This document shows, piece by piece, positions 11,632 through 20,724 of a DNA stretch of 64,000 nt. This DNA comes from Paracoccus cavernae. Lineage in GTDB: Bacteria; Pseudomonadota; Alphaproteobacteria; Rhodobacterales; Rhodobacteraceae. The stretch's first letter is position 1. Each line of letters starts with the position of its first letter. The translations under genes and the position numbers were made by a program. The notes beneath the pieces are model-generated. The model did not search any database. It saw only the letters and a list, made by a program, of their open reading frames with translations, and was not told where the DNA came from. The stretch spans positions 1,376,501 through 1,440,500 of the forward strand of contig JAUFRC010000001.1 of the NCBI GenBank assembly GCA_030410095.1. The letters are read 5' to 3'.

Positions 11632-13389
11632 ATGTGTGCTTTCCTCAATATCGACAATTCGCTGACCGGCCGGCGCTGGCTCGCCCCGATCCCACCCTGG
11701 AACGCGCGGCCGAGGCCTTGCTGCAAGACACGGGCCTTCCGCTCGCCATCACGCGCATACTCGCCGCGCGGCAGGTCGAGGCGGCGGATGCGCAGGCCTA
11801 TCTCGATCCCAAATTGCGCGACCTGCTGCCCGATCCGCTCAGCCTGCGCGATATGGCAGCGGCAGCGGCGCGGATCGTCGATGCGGTCGTCAAAGGCCAG
11901 AAGGTCGCGATTTTCGCCGATTACGATGTCGATGGCGGCGCTTCGGCCGCGCTCTTGATCGATTGGCTGCGCCAGCAGAACCACAAAGCCACGCTCTATA
12001 TTCCAGACCGGATCGACGAGGGCTACGGCCCGAACGCCCCCGCGATGGAGATGCTTGCCGCCGCTCACGACCTGATCATCTGCGTCGATTGCGGCACGTT
12101 GAGCCATGATGCGCTCGCTGCGGCCAAAGGGGCCGATGTTCTCGTGCTCGACCACCACCAAGGCGGCGAGACCCTGCCGCCCGCATTGGCCGTCGTGAAC
12201 CCCAACCGCATGGACGAGGACGGGACGCTCGGCCATCTCTGTGCGGCGGGCGTGGTGTTTCTCGCGCTGGTTCAGGCCAACCGCGTCCTGCGCGAGGCCG
12301 GACGGGCCCAGCCCGACCTGATTTCGCTTCTGGATCTGGTGGCGCTGGCCACCGTCGCCGATGTCGCGCCGCTGATCGGCGTGAACCGCGCCTTCGTGCG
12401 CCAAGGTCTTGCGATCATGGCACGCCGCGAGCGGATCGGCCTTGCCGCACTGGCCGATGTGGCGCGCCTCGATCGACGCCGACCGCCTTTCATCTGGGCT
12501 TCCTGCTCGGGCCGCGCATCAATGCCGGCGGTCGGGTCGGCCGCGCCGATCTCGGCGCGCTCAGCCTCTCGACCGTGGATCCGCGAGAGGCGGAATCCCT
12601 GGCCAAGCAACTCGACGAGCTCAACCGCGACCGCCGTGCCATCGAAAGCGCCGTGCGCGAAGAGGCCCTTGCCCAGGTCGAGGCCCATCTCGCTGCCGAC
12701 AGCGCGGCCAATCTGGCATGGGCTTCGGGCGACGGCTGGCACCCGGGCGTCGTCGGAATCGTTGCCGCCCGCGTCAAGGAAGCCGTGAACCTGCCCTCGG
12801 TCGTGATCGGGATCGAGCACGGGATCGGCAAAGGCTCGGCCCGTTCGGTTCCGGGCGTCGATCTCGGCCGCGCCATCCAGCGCCTCGCCGCCGAGGGGCT
12901 TTTGCTCAAAGGCGGCGGCCATGCGATGGCGGCGGGCCTGACGGTCGATGCCGAGGCCATTCCCGCCGCCATGGCGCGCCTCAACGCCCTGCTGGCCCGC
13001 GAAATGGCGGACCGGAGCGGCGTCAGCGACCTGCGCATCTCGGGCCTTCTGGATCCGCAAGGCGCCACGATCGAACTGATGCATCTGCTGGAACGCGCGG
13101 GCCCCTTCGGTCAGGCCGCCCCTGCCCCGCGCTTCGCATTCGCCGACCAGCTGATCGAGGGCGCCTCGGTCATGGGTGAAAACCACCTGCGCCTGCGCTT
13201 CCGCAGCCCGGCTCCCAGCCGATCGAGGCGGTCGCCTGGGGCGCCATGAACGGCGCGCTCGGCCCCGCGATTCTCGCTGCCAAGGGGCGTCGCTTCCACC
13301 TCGCAGGAAAGCTGGAATTGTCGCTCTGGGGCGGCAAGGAACGGGTGCGTTTGCGGCTCGACGACGCGGCAATCGCCCAGAGCCTGTAG
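11632..13389 (+). CDS. recJ: single-stranded-DNA-specific exonuclease RecJ
   Basis: 5'-3' single-strand exonuclease of the RecF pathway and mismatch repair. DHH-phosphoesterase motifs are clear: FADYDVDGGASAALL (motif I), CVDCGT and LVLDHHQGGE (the DHH box), then the DHHA1 part with GDGWHPGVVGIVAAR and GGGHAMAAG. The start at 11632 (MCAFLNIDNSLTGRRW) matches the family. Frameshifts near 11692, 12475 and 13215 split it into four frames; three follow C runs or C-rich stretches. The corrected product is about 585 residues ending DDAAIAQSL. Confidence 0.93.
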
Positions 13390-13428
13390 AGAAGATTAAC
13401 AATTTTCAAAACAGCGGCTTTTTTGCTC

Positions 13429-13457
13429 TTGCAGGTCCCGACACCCTGGCCTAAACA
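13429..13457 (+). promoter_or_regulatory. sigma70-type promoter of tRNA-Glu (copy 1)
   Basis: TTGCAG (13429-13434), a 17-base spacer and TAAACA (13452-13457) lie about 40 bases before the tRNA. The same arrangement is conserved in copy 2. Confidence 0.7.
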
Positions 13458-13498
13458 CCGCCTCACACGAAGCGGCACTGCCGCAACGTGCTGAAAGT

Positions 13499-13572
13499 GG
13501 CCCGTTCGTCTATCGGTTAGGACGTCAGGTTTTCAACCTGAAAAGAGGGGTTCGACTCCCTACGGGCTGCCA
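13499..13572 (+). tRNA. tRNA-Glu (TTC), copy 1
   Basis: Cloverleaf with acceptor GGCCCGT/ACGGGCT, anticodon loop TTTTCAA (anticodon TTC) and an encoded CCA end. The T stem has AGGGG on its 5' side but only CCCT on the 3' side, so one C is missing from the expected CCCCT. This fits the general single-base losses of the sequence. Confidence 0.93.
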
Positions 13573-13610
13573 CTTCACCCAAGAATTGAGAACTGCGACA
13601 AAGACTTACG

Positions 13611-13832
13611 CTATGTGAGCTCTGCGCGTGTCATCTCCTTCACATGCTTAAGCGCGCCGATAAAACTCTGCCGGAAAGCCCGACTGCCCCATCCGGCTGA
13701 CGCCCGCGGAGCACCCGTCGCCGCGAGCATAGCCGCCATTGCAATGAGCGACGCCTGCCGGAAACATTCGTCTCGTCCACCGACACGGACGACGTATTCG
13801 CCAACGTTTTGCAGGTGCCGAAGGCAGCGGAA
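13611..13832 (-). pseudogene. unrecognised gene fragment between the two tRNA-Glu copies
   Basis: An open frame without a start codon reads coherently on the minus strand, for example NVGEYVVRVGGRDECFRQ, then SLIAMAAMLAATGAPRAS and RQSFIGALKHVKEMTRAELT before a TAG at 13611-13613. Third positions are G/C-rich, as in neighbouring genes. The 5' end is lost or frameshifted. I do not recognise the family. Confidence 0.35.
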
Positions 13833-14070
13833 TCAACGAGGAGCCGGCACGAAAAGACCTAGAGCAAATCAGGTGCCGTAGCGGACCCAAGAGATCACGA
13901 AACAGCTCCGCTCAGATCCGAAACACGGCCCGAAACAGGCAAGTCGCTAGGCATGGGCGCCGCCTCCCCGAAACATGCGCAGGATGCAGGCACATCGTCG
14001 CTAAAGCTTCGTGCAAAAGCGTGCATTCTGCCAAAGCAACGGGAAATCATCATTTTCATATGGGGTGAAG

Positions 14071-14142
14071 TGGCAGCCCGTAGAGTCGAACCCCTCTTTT
14101 CAGGTTGAAAACCTGACGTCCTAACCGATAGACGAACGGGCC
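14071..14142 (-). tRNA. tRNA-Glu (TTC), copy 2, T arm shortened
   Basis: Identical to copy 1 through the anticodon arm. The 3' side of the T stem reads GACTCTACGGG, so three C's are missing relative to a normal CCCCT stem (two relative to copy 1). As written it cannot form a full T arm. It may be a decayed copy or an extreme case of the C-run losses. Confidence 0.75.
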
Positions 14143-14183
14143 ACTTTCAGCACGTTGCGGCAGCGCCGCTTCGTGTGAGGCGG

Positions 14184-14212
14184 TGTTTAGGCGAGGGTGC
14201 CGGAAACCGCAA
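14184..14212 (-). promoter_or_regulatory. sigma70-type promoter of tRNA-Glu (copy 2)
   Basis: On the minus strand TTGCGG (14212-14207), 17 bases and TAAACA (14189-14184). It mirrors the promoter of copy 1. Confidence 0.6.
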
Positions 14213-14643
14213 GATGAAAAATCGGCTTTCCGTCACAAAGATCGAACTTCCTCTCGCGAGCCCCCTATCGGGCCGGCAGCTTGCATGATTTGGAGAAAGA
14301 AACCGGCACTTTCCAAAGCTGACGACTCTCGATGCGCTGCATGAAAGCAAGTGAGCAACTCGCAACTTAATCATTGGCATATGCAGCAAGCACCAACGAG
14401 CGACGGCATACAGGATCGTATGTCGGCCACCGTTAACGGCTCAATCCGGCGATGGACGCCGATGCCATGCTTTCCTCATTTTCACGACACGACCCGCGGC
14501 CGATCCACGAGCGCGACCGGAACCGCGGCGGCAACCAGCGGCTCGGGCAGCTGCGTCCTTAATTTAGAGATTCTTGCGCTAGATCAAAGCCATCGGAGCG
14601 GAGAGCTGCTTAGCTTTTCGGATGATCCATGCATGAGGGCGAA
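14213..14643. other. intergenic region before the cytochrome c gene
   Basis: About 430 bases with no supported gene. It contains an FNR-like site at 14574-14587 (listed separately) and otherwise nothing I recognise. Confidence 0.5.
14574..14587 (+). promoter_or_regulatory. FNR/FnrL-like site upstream of the cytochrome c gene
   Basis: TTGCGCTAGATCAA matches TTGAT-N4-ATCAA at eight of ten defined positions. It lies 56 bases before the start codon, a place suited to activation under low oxygen. Confidence 0.42.
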
Positions 14644-15056
14644 ATGAAAACCAAGCGTTCGATTACCATCTTGACCGGCCTTGCCGCTTTCTCCCTGATC
14701 GCCGCCTGCACTCCGGAGACAACGCCAACGACCGGCCGGAGCGATTACGCCACCTATTGCGCCGACTGCCACGGAGCTAGCGGGAAAGGCAATGGACCTG
14801 CAGCCGCAAGCTTGAGCAAGGCCCCGTCCGACCTCACAACTCTCGCCCTCAGGAACGGCGGAACCTTTCCGAGCCTCGCCGCAATGGGGAAAATCCACGG
14901 CGGCACGATGGGGCGCAGCGAAAGCGCCATGCCCGAGTTCGGCGCGATCCTGGACGGGAAAACCGTGCTGTTTGATGCGGGTGACGGCATCGAAACCCCA
15001 CCCCGTGGCGCTTGGTGGCCCTGACCAAATACCTGCAAAGCATTCAACAGAAGTAA
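14644..15056 (+). CDS. lipoprotein c-type cytochrome, single heme
   Basis: Small electron-transfer protein of the cell envelope. It has a lipoprotein signal (MKTKRSITILTGLAAFSLIAAC, lipobox ending at Cys22) and a CADCH heme-binding motif shortly after. MPEFGAI probably supplies the Met ligand. A frameshift near 15000 moves the end out of frame; the corrected C-terminus is TPWRLVALTKYLQSIQQK, giving about 137 residues. GAGG precedes the ATG by 6 bases. It stands alone, with an FNR-like site upstream. The redox partner is not evident. Confidence 0.85.
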
Positions 15057-15171
15057 ATCGCTCGCTCTTTCGAGAGGTTGCAGGCAAAGTCCTCGCATGA
15101 AAGGGAACGCGTCGCCGAGCACATGGCTTCGCGCGGCGGAGGGCAGCGGGTTTGCGGGACGAAGCTACGGG

Positions 15172-15717
15172 TCATTGAATCAACCGAAGCAAATCTTCAT
15201 GCGGCTGGTCGACCGCAAACCAAGCAGAGGATTCTACCGGTTCTGGGTCTGGATTTTCGGCAACGATGAAGTGGAAGGAAACAGCGGGCGATAAGAATGG
15301 CCGCTCGATCCCGAGCGTCATTGATTGGGGCTCAAAATCGACGCTCGGAATGTTTGCGAAGCCCATATCGGGGTAACGAATGTCCAGTGCCTCACTGTCT
15401 TCCGTTCCGATGACGACGAGATTTCCTCCTTCGCGCCATTCCTGCGCATCAAGATACTCGCCTGTACAAGCACTTGCGACAGCTCCTGTCGCGAGCGCCG
15501 CTTGCAAACGGAGGCTTTGGACCTTCTTTCCCGCCCGAACCTGAAGCAGCACCGCCGTGCAGGCTGAAAGGGTCATGCCTGCAGGGATCTTGGGCGAGAA
15601 CGCGATCCCCCTCAGCGATATGTCATCGTCCACAAGAAAGGCCCCAGTTACCCGTGCTTGAAATGACAAGGGTCCAAGTTGTGTTGGCAGGATCAAAGTT
15701 TGACGAATTTCGATCAT
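15172..15717 (-). CDS. hypothetical protein coupled to the BCCT transporter gene
   Basis: A 181-residue soluble, acidic protein with no signal peptide or membrane segment. I recognise no family. It looks beta-rich, with alternating segments such as GPLSFQARVTGAFLVDDD and NLVVIGTEDSEALDIRY. Its ATG overlaps the stop of the BCCT gene as TAATG, so it is probably translated with the transporter and may act with it. The codon pattern is weaker than in neighbours, but the frame is open throughout. Confidence 0.6.
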   Translation of the reverse strand: MIEIRQTLILPTQLGPLSFQARVTGAFLVDDDISLRGIAFSPKIPAGMTLSACTAVLLQVRAGKKVQSLRLQAALATGAVASACTGEYLDAQEWREGGNLVVIGTEDSEALDIRYPDMGFANIPSVDFEPQSMTLGIERPFLSPAVSFHFIVAENPDPEPVESSAWFAVDQPHEDLLRLIQ

Positions 15718-17368
15718 TAGCGAAGCCCCTCCTCGACCAACTCCCCGGCTTTATCGCGAAGGTGGTCGCGATAAAGCGCCTTTGCCAGCGAAGCGCACAT
15801 CAGCGCCATCACGAAGGCAAAGGGCAAGGCGCCGATAATCATCGCATCCTGTAGCGCACCAAGGCCCCCGCCACCGGCAAGGATGAGCGCGGCGATCAGA
15901 AGCGTCAAAATGGCACCCCAGATGATGCGGTGCAGCGCTCCGGTATCGACAGCCCCACCGGCCATGATGGTGTTCATGACCAGAATGCCGGAATCGGCCG
16001 AGGTCACAAGGAAGGTGAGGATCAGAACCACCGCAAGGATCGAAACGACCTGAAACAGGCTGTCCGACAGCAGCAACGACAGCGTTGCGAACAGTTTGTT
16101 GGTCAGCGAGGCCTCGAGCACCGCCCCTTGCGCGATCCCCTGCAGCTCAAGATCGATGGCGCTGCCGCCAAGAACGGCGAACCACGCGAAACAGACCAGC
16201 GAGGGAACGACGACCGCGCCGAGAACGAACTCCTGATCGTGCGCCCTTTGGAAATCCGCGCAAGGAACAGCCCGACAAAGGGCGAAAAGGCGATCCACCA
16301 CGCCCAATAGAAGGTGGTCGCACCGGCCTGCCATTGGCCCAGCTCGGTTTCCATCCCGTAGGCCTCGAAGGAGAGCACGGGGAAATGGCCGAGATAGTCG
16401 AGGAACGCGCTTGCATAGGTCGACATCGCGAAAGCCAGTGACCCGAAGACCGCAAAGACCCCAAGCAGGATGCACGACAGGATCAGGTTGAGGTTGGAGA
16501 GGTACTTCACACCACGCCCGACGCCCGACACTGCCGAAAGGACCGACAGCCCCATGACCAGAACCAGCGAGACCAGCAAGCCGATGACCGAGGGCCGCGG
16601 GACTGTCGTGCCGTCGCCAAGCGCCATCAGCCATTGATAGCCGAACACCGCATAGGCCCCTTCCACCAGCTGGCTCACGCCATAACCGATCGTGACCGCC
16701 ACGCCGAGAATGGTCGCCACGATACCCAGAATGTCTACGATATGCCCGAGCGGCCCGTTGAGCGCCGCGCCGAAGATCGGCGTCAGGGCCGAGCGGATGG
16801 TCAGCGGCATGTCGCGCGTATAGGCGTAATAGGCGAGGCAGAGGCCGGTCACGACATAGATCGACCATGCGTGAAAACCGTAATGCATGAAGCTGTAACG
16901 ATAGGCGGATTGCAATGCCTCGGGAGACAGGGGCTCGACATTGCCTTGGATGATCTCGGGGTTTTGCGCCCAGAGGCCAAGCGGTTCGGCCGTGGCATAG
17001 ACCATGAGCCCGACGCCGAGGCCCGCTCCGAACATCATCGCGAACCACGAAAAGGTCGAGAACTCGGGCGTGTCTCCGTCACGCCCCAAGCGGCGCCGAC
17101 CGGACGAGGGAATGATCGCAACCGCAATCAGGAACCATGCGAAAACCCCGACGATCACGACGTAAAACGAGTTGAAAACATGCAAAAGGCCGGCGTTCAG
17201 GCGAGACAGGACGTCGCCTGCGCTCAAGGGGAACAGCAAGGCCCAGACGACCAGAAGCGAGATGCTGATTTTGGATATGAGCGCGATAGGCAGAGAGTAG
17301 CCCTCGTAAAATCCGTTGTCTCGGGTTTCGATTTCAATATCGGTAAATGGCGGCGATACGTCAGCCAT
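15717..17368 (-). CDS. BCCT-family transporter (betaine/choline/carnitine type)
   Basis: Secondary transporter with about 12 membrane helices for quaternary ammonium compounds. The family signature is seen in helix 8 as [30 protein letters not shown]. The glycine-rich unwound stretch of helix 3 is present as MMFGAGLGVGLMVYATAEP. A one-base loss near 16233 (AGGAG for AGGGAG) shifts the frame; the corrected product is about 550 residues. The start at 17368 (MADVSPPF) has AAGGAG upstream; that site lies inside the codons of a possible earlier ATG at 17389. The substrate cannot be fixed from sequence. Confidence 0.93.
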
Positions 17369-17880
17369 GATGCGCGATGTCTCCTTCATTGTCGCGCTGC
17401 ATCGGCACAGCGCAATAGGATGCCTGCGCCGGAAACGCGTCCGGCGAGACAGGATGGGATTTTATTGCTCCGAAGCGGCGAACAGAGCATTCGCCAAGCG
17501 CCGCGCATGAAGCACGGCAAAGCATCCTGAGGCGTCAACGGTATGTGACGCGAAAGATAAAACAGGCGCTACCAGAGCATATCGAGGCTGCTTCTTAACC
17601 CGAATTTCCCGAAGTTTAAACCGCGGAAAGGTAAAAATACGACATTCAGGTATAAAAACGACCTATCGGTCCAGCCTCACCCGCGCATCTCGCCCGACTG
17701 TTCATCAGCGATTGCAGGGATCTCTGCCGGTGCCGGGCAAGCTTACCGAGGCAATCCGTGAACTCGATTGTAGCAGGCGTGAAGCCCTTCCGGCTCGGCA
17801 GAGCCTTTAATTAATTTCAATTAATAACAAGCGCTTACAAACGGAAAGAACACCATGCAACCACTTCAACGCGGCTCTCG

Positions 17881-18006
17881 ATGACAGCCTTGAACAGCCT
17901 GCGCGCAATCGCGCCGGATATATCCGTCGCCCGCTCCGCCGAACTTTCATGTGTGTGTTCAACAACGCAGCGCGCACGACTGGCCATCAGCCGTGAACAT
18001 CGCTAG
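17881..18006 (+). CDS. possible 41-codon ORF or leader peptide
   Basis: ATG to TAG, reading MTALNSLRAIAPDISVARSA and then a Cys-Val-Cys cluster. A 9-codon ORF ending in ATGA overlaps its start. The G/C bias is modest. It could be a leader for the GNAT/Rnk genes downstream, but nothing proves translation. Confidence 0.22.
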   Translation: MTALNSLRAIAPDISVARSAELSCVCSTTQRARLAISREHR

Positions 18007-18044
18007 AACGTTCCCGCTTTTGAACTTATAGCCCGGAAGAACCA

Positions 18045-18063
18045 TCACGACTGGCAGTCGTGA
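18045..18063. promoter_or_regulatory. perfect palindrome upstream of the GNAT gene
   Basis: TCACGACT-GGC-AGTCGTGA, an 8-bp inverted repeat with a 3-base centre, ends about 33 bases before the GNAT start. It may be an operator or an mRNA hairpin; there is no T tract. Confidence 0.4.
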
Positions 18064-18096
18064 CAGGCTTTCATTCTAGCGACCAAGGTAGCGAAA

Positions 18097-18621
18097 ATGA
18101 ACATGCCTTTTGTTTCGTTGCGTCCGGAAATCACGCGCGCACATGCACTTACCCTGATGGATTGGTTCGAGGACGAGCGCGTGACGCGCTTCCTTACCGA
18201 TTCCCAAAGCACATCCCGTTTCATCGCTCAGGCCGTTGAACGAACCCACATGCCGATCCTGACGCACTTGTTCAATCAAGGCAGTCGCTTCTTCATGGTT
18301 TACGACCGCAACGACACACCTGTCGGCTTTGTGCGTCTCCTAATGGCGGGAACCGAATGCGAGATAGTCTTGACCATCGGCGACCACGAGAAGTGGGGAC
18401 GCAGACTCGGGACCAGCACGATCCTTGAAGGGTTGAAAATCGCTTTCCTCGAGATGAAGGCGGAGCGGGTCATCGCAAAAATCCACCCGAAAACACCCGA
18501 TCCCTGCGCGGGTTCATGCGCTGCGGATTTGTAGCAAAGCGCGCCACCCCGACCCTCAAGTCATTCACGATGAGTTCGGGGCGGTACCTCCAACTTTTAC
18601 AGGACGGAGGGATGGCAGTGA
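18097..18621 (+). CDS. GNAT-family N-acetyltransferase
   Basis: Acetyl-CoA-dependent acetyltransferase fold. The N-terminal LRPEITRAHALTLMDWFEDERVTRFL region, the central strand FFMVYDRNDTPVGFVRLL and the acetyl-CoA loop region GDHEKWGRRLGTSTILEGL are visible. NTRSLRGFMRCGF is the typical C-terminal block. A frameshift near 18492 divides the gene. In the second frame no stop is met before the next gene, so the end is inferred: a TGA overlapping the Rnk start as GTGA would need one more indel. AAGG lies 9 bases before the ATG. Substrate unknown. Confidence 0.75.
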
Positions 18622-19006
18622 CAACCGGAATTTACATCACCGAGATTGACAAGGCGCGCCTTCACCGGCTGATAGAATCGGAAGATGATCCCGTCATCGT
18701 CGACCTCGAGCACGAGATCGAACGTGCCACTGTCGTACTCCCACAGGAGGTCATCGGCAGCGTCGTGACCATGAACTCCGAAGTCCTCCTCAAGCTCGAC
18801 GACGAACCAAGGCAAGTCGCCCTGGTTTACCCGCACGACGCCGACGAAGAATCAGGTAAGCTCTCTGTGCTCTCGGATCTTGGCACCGCGGTTCTGGGCC
18901 ACCAGGAGGAGACATAATCGACTGGCTGGTGGCAGATCGCACCCGACGAATTCAAATCGAAAAAGTGATCTACCAACCCGAGTCTTGTGGTGATCTGCAT
19001 CTGTAG
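18618..19006 (+). CDS. rnk: Rnk/GreA-GreB-family protein (regulator of nucleoside diphosphate kinase)
   Basis: Small RNA-polymerase secondary-channel-type protein related to GreA/GreB. The N-terminal IYITEIDKARLHRLIE, the VTMNSEVLLKLDDE core and the C-terminal domain with HDADEESGKLSVLSDLGTAVLG are characteristic. The frame as written stops at 18917, but one base lost near 18907 restores DIIDWLVADRTRRIQIEKV and the family-type end QPESCGDLHL, with the TAG at 19004-19006. I chose the GTG at 18618 because GGAGG is well spaced from it, whereas the ATG at 18612 touches the ribosome site. It is coupled to the GNAT gene. Confidence 0.85.
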
Positions 19007-19014
19007 TCGCCAGT

Positions 19015-19407
19015 TCACGAGCCCTGTGACGAACCAGCCTCGATGACAGTCACCAGCGGCGATCTTCGCGGCTCAACAGTGCCGCGAAGATTCCAAACCC
19101 GCATGAACCCCACAGCCTTCAGCGCAAAATCGGGCATACAGGCAGATGTTCGGATATAGTTTTGCACAATTTGCGACAGCACTTCGCGGTCGTGCAAATC
19201 AGCATGGATGCCGCAAGCTTCTGCAATCATCCCGACAGCGGCAGCAACGGCAGGGACGCGCAAGGCGGTGGCGCTGGTGACTGTGACGCCGGATCGCACC
19301 GGCAGCCCAGCGAATAGGCCGAAAGCCTCGGGGCTGGTCAGCGTCACAGCTTTGGATTCAGTGACGCCCTGCCCGAACAGGCGGGCAAGGCGCTGGGTGA
19401 TACTCAT
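19015..19407 (-). pseudogene. remnant of a phage portal protein gene (HK97 type), N-terminal part only
   Basis: The first ~65 residues read as a portal N-terminus: ITQRLARLFGQGVTESKAVT, SPEAFGLFAGLPVRSGVTVT and ALRVPAVAAAVGMIAEACG. After a DLHDRE segment the similarity to a portal stops and the frame ends after 130 residues, against about 400 for a complete portal. No terminase, protease or capsid gene follows. It is probably the edge of a largely deleted prophage whose integrase lies just to the right. Confidence 0.6.
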
Positions 19408-19486
19408 TAACAAAGCACTCGCAACAGACTTGTGGTAATATATTACCACTAACGCGAATCACGCTGCAAGCGATATTGTTCTGCTT

Positions 19487-20522
19487 TTATTCCGTCAGTT
19501 TGTAAGCGGGCAGAAGATCGATCACGCGGGCCTTGGCGATCAAGGACACGTCGCCGTAATCGTCAGAGGCGGACTTACTGGCGTGACCTTGGATCGCGTC
19601 AGTAACTCGCATGTCCAGCCCAAGCGTTCGGGCTTGGCTTTTGAAGCGATGCCGCCATGCGTGGCTTGGCTGCAATCCGTCCGGCACAAGCTCCAAGGTA
19701 TGTAGCCATGCCGCGATTTTGTTTGACTGTGCCCGAGCCGCAGACACTGCCTTGGCGGGGTCTGCCGATCCGTGAAACAAAGGCCCGCTTCTTGCAGCCC
19801 TTACAAAGTCAATGAAGCCCAGCGCGATCACCTGCGAGTGAAGCGGCACGTCTCTGTAGTGTCCAACCTTCATAGTGCCAGCGTCGGGCGTGATGCGGAT
19901 CACCCAGCGGTCGCCCTCTTGCCTTACATCTTCTTTCCGAAGTTGTAGCATCTCACCGACACGGGCACCGGCAAAAGCGCACAGCAGCGGCACCCACCTT
20001 TTCGCGGCAACGGCCTGTTCCTTCTCTCGAATGATACCGAAGGCGAGCCGCACGCGCGCGGCGATCAACAAAACGCGTTTCCTTCGCAGCGAGATATTCG
20101 AGCGACAGGTTCAACACCGCGATAGGATCGACAGGAAGCGAACCAAGGGCCTGCACCTTGCGAACCAAGCTTGCGCTGGCAGCTTCAACCCGAGACGGAT
20201 TCGACATCTGTTCGCGGTGCAGCGTGTCCGCCTCAAGGGCCGCACTGTAGCGCTCCCAAACGGCACGCCCGAAATCCTCGGTCGAGACTGGCGTTCTGGG
20301 CGTGGTTTGATCAGGGCGCACGCGTCTGCCCGCAACCGCGATCTCGGCTTGCATGGCCGCAACAGCCGTTGGCAGCATCTTGATAGCGGCACGGCGATCA
20401 GGTCCAAGAGGTGTCCGAAGTTCAGACTTGCCGATGATTGCCCGCAAGTCCTTCGGCACAACCAACCGCGCAAAGAATCTGCCATCACGGTTCAAAAGGT
20501 ATCGCTGCGCACCAGCCATCAC
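19487..20522 (-). pseudogene. phage-type tyrosine recombinase (integrase), probably degraded
   Basis: The catalytic domain is recognisable: CAFAGARVGEMLQLR (first Arg), SHAWRHRFKSQAR (His-x-x-Arg) and GHASKSASDDYGD (His and nucleophile Tyr). The N-terminal part (YLLNRDGRFFARLVVPKDLR) fits the integrases that attack tRNA genes. A frame break near 20085 joins the two halves. The total, about 345 codons, is shorter than the usual 400-450, and much of the core-binding domain seems missing, so the gene may be inactive even after correction. It lies 88 bases from tRNA-Gly, a typical attachment target. Confidence 0.78.
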
Positions 20523-20609
20523 AGACCCAAATTTGTAACAGAGTTTGTAACGGTGAAGCGGACAAAGCCCAGCAAAACAAGGACTTTATAGCAATTGCTG
20601 GGGATTGAA

Positions 20610-20682
20610 TGGAGCGGGTGAAGGGATCGAACCCTCGTATTCAGCTTGGGAAGCTGCTGCTCTACCATTGAGCTACACCCGC
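20610..20682 (-). tRNA. tRNA-Gly (CCC)
   Basis: Acceptor GCGGGTG/CACCCGC, anticodon loop TTCCCAA (anticodon CCC), encoded CCA. The T loop reads TTCGAT before CCCTT, one base shorter than usual, probably another single-base loss. It is the likely attachment site of the decayed prophage to its left. I did not find a second copy of its 3' end. Confidence 0.93.
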
Positions 20683-20724
20683 GTTGGCAACCGCGTAACC
20701 CACCGCGAAAGCGGCGTCAAGAAG

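Larger units (their letters stand above)
13420..13580 (+). repeat. left arm of a ~160-bp inverted repeat carrying tRNA-Glu and its promoter
   Basis: Matches 14063-14221 in reverse complement. The tRNA and its leader are nearly identical, while the region around the -35 box is about 75-80 percent identical. Both arms share CCACTTCACCC after the tRNA. Confidence 0.9.
14063..14221 (-). repeat. right arm of the tRNA-Glu inverted repeat
   Basis: Reverse-complement match to 13420-13580, separated by about 480 bases. Divergence outside the tRNA (for example TTGCGG for TTGCAG) argues for an old duplication rather than an assembly fold-back. Confidence 0.9.
17369..18096. other. long intergenic region between the BCCT gene and the GNAT gene
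   Basis: About 730 bases with unusually A/T-rich patches. Near 17810-17825 is a 7-bp inverted repeat, ATTAATT-TC-AATTAAT. A 41-codon ORF (17881-18006) and a palindrome (18045-18063) are listed separately. I see no larger gene. Confidence 0.5.

Noticed and set aside
19015..20682. A complete prophage or genomic island
   Set aside because: Only a portal fragment and a shortened integrase are present; no terminase, capsid, tail or lysis genes.
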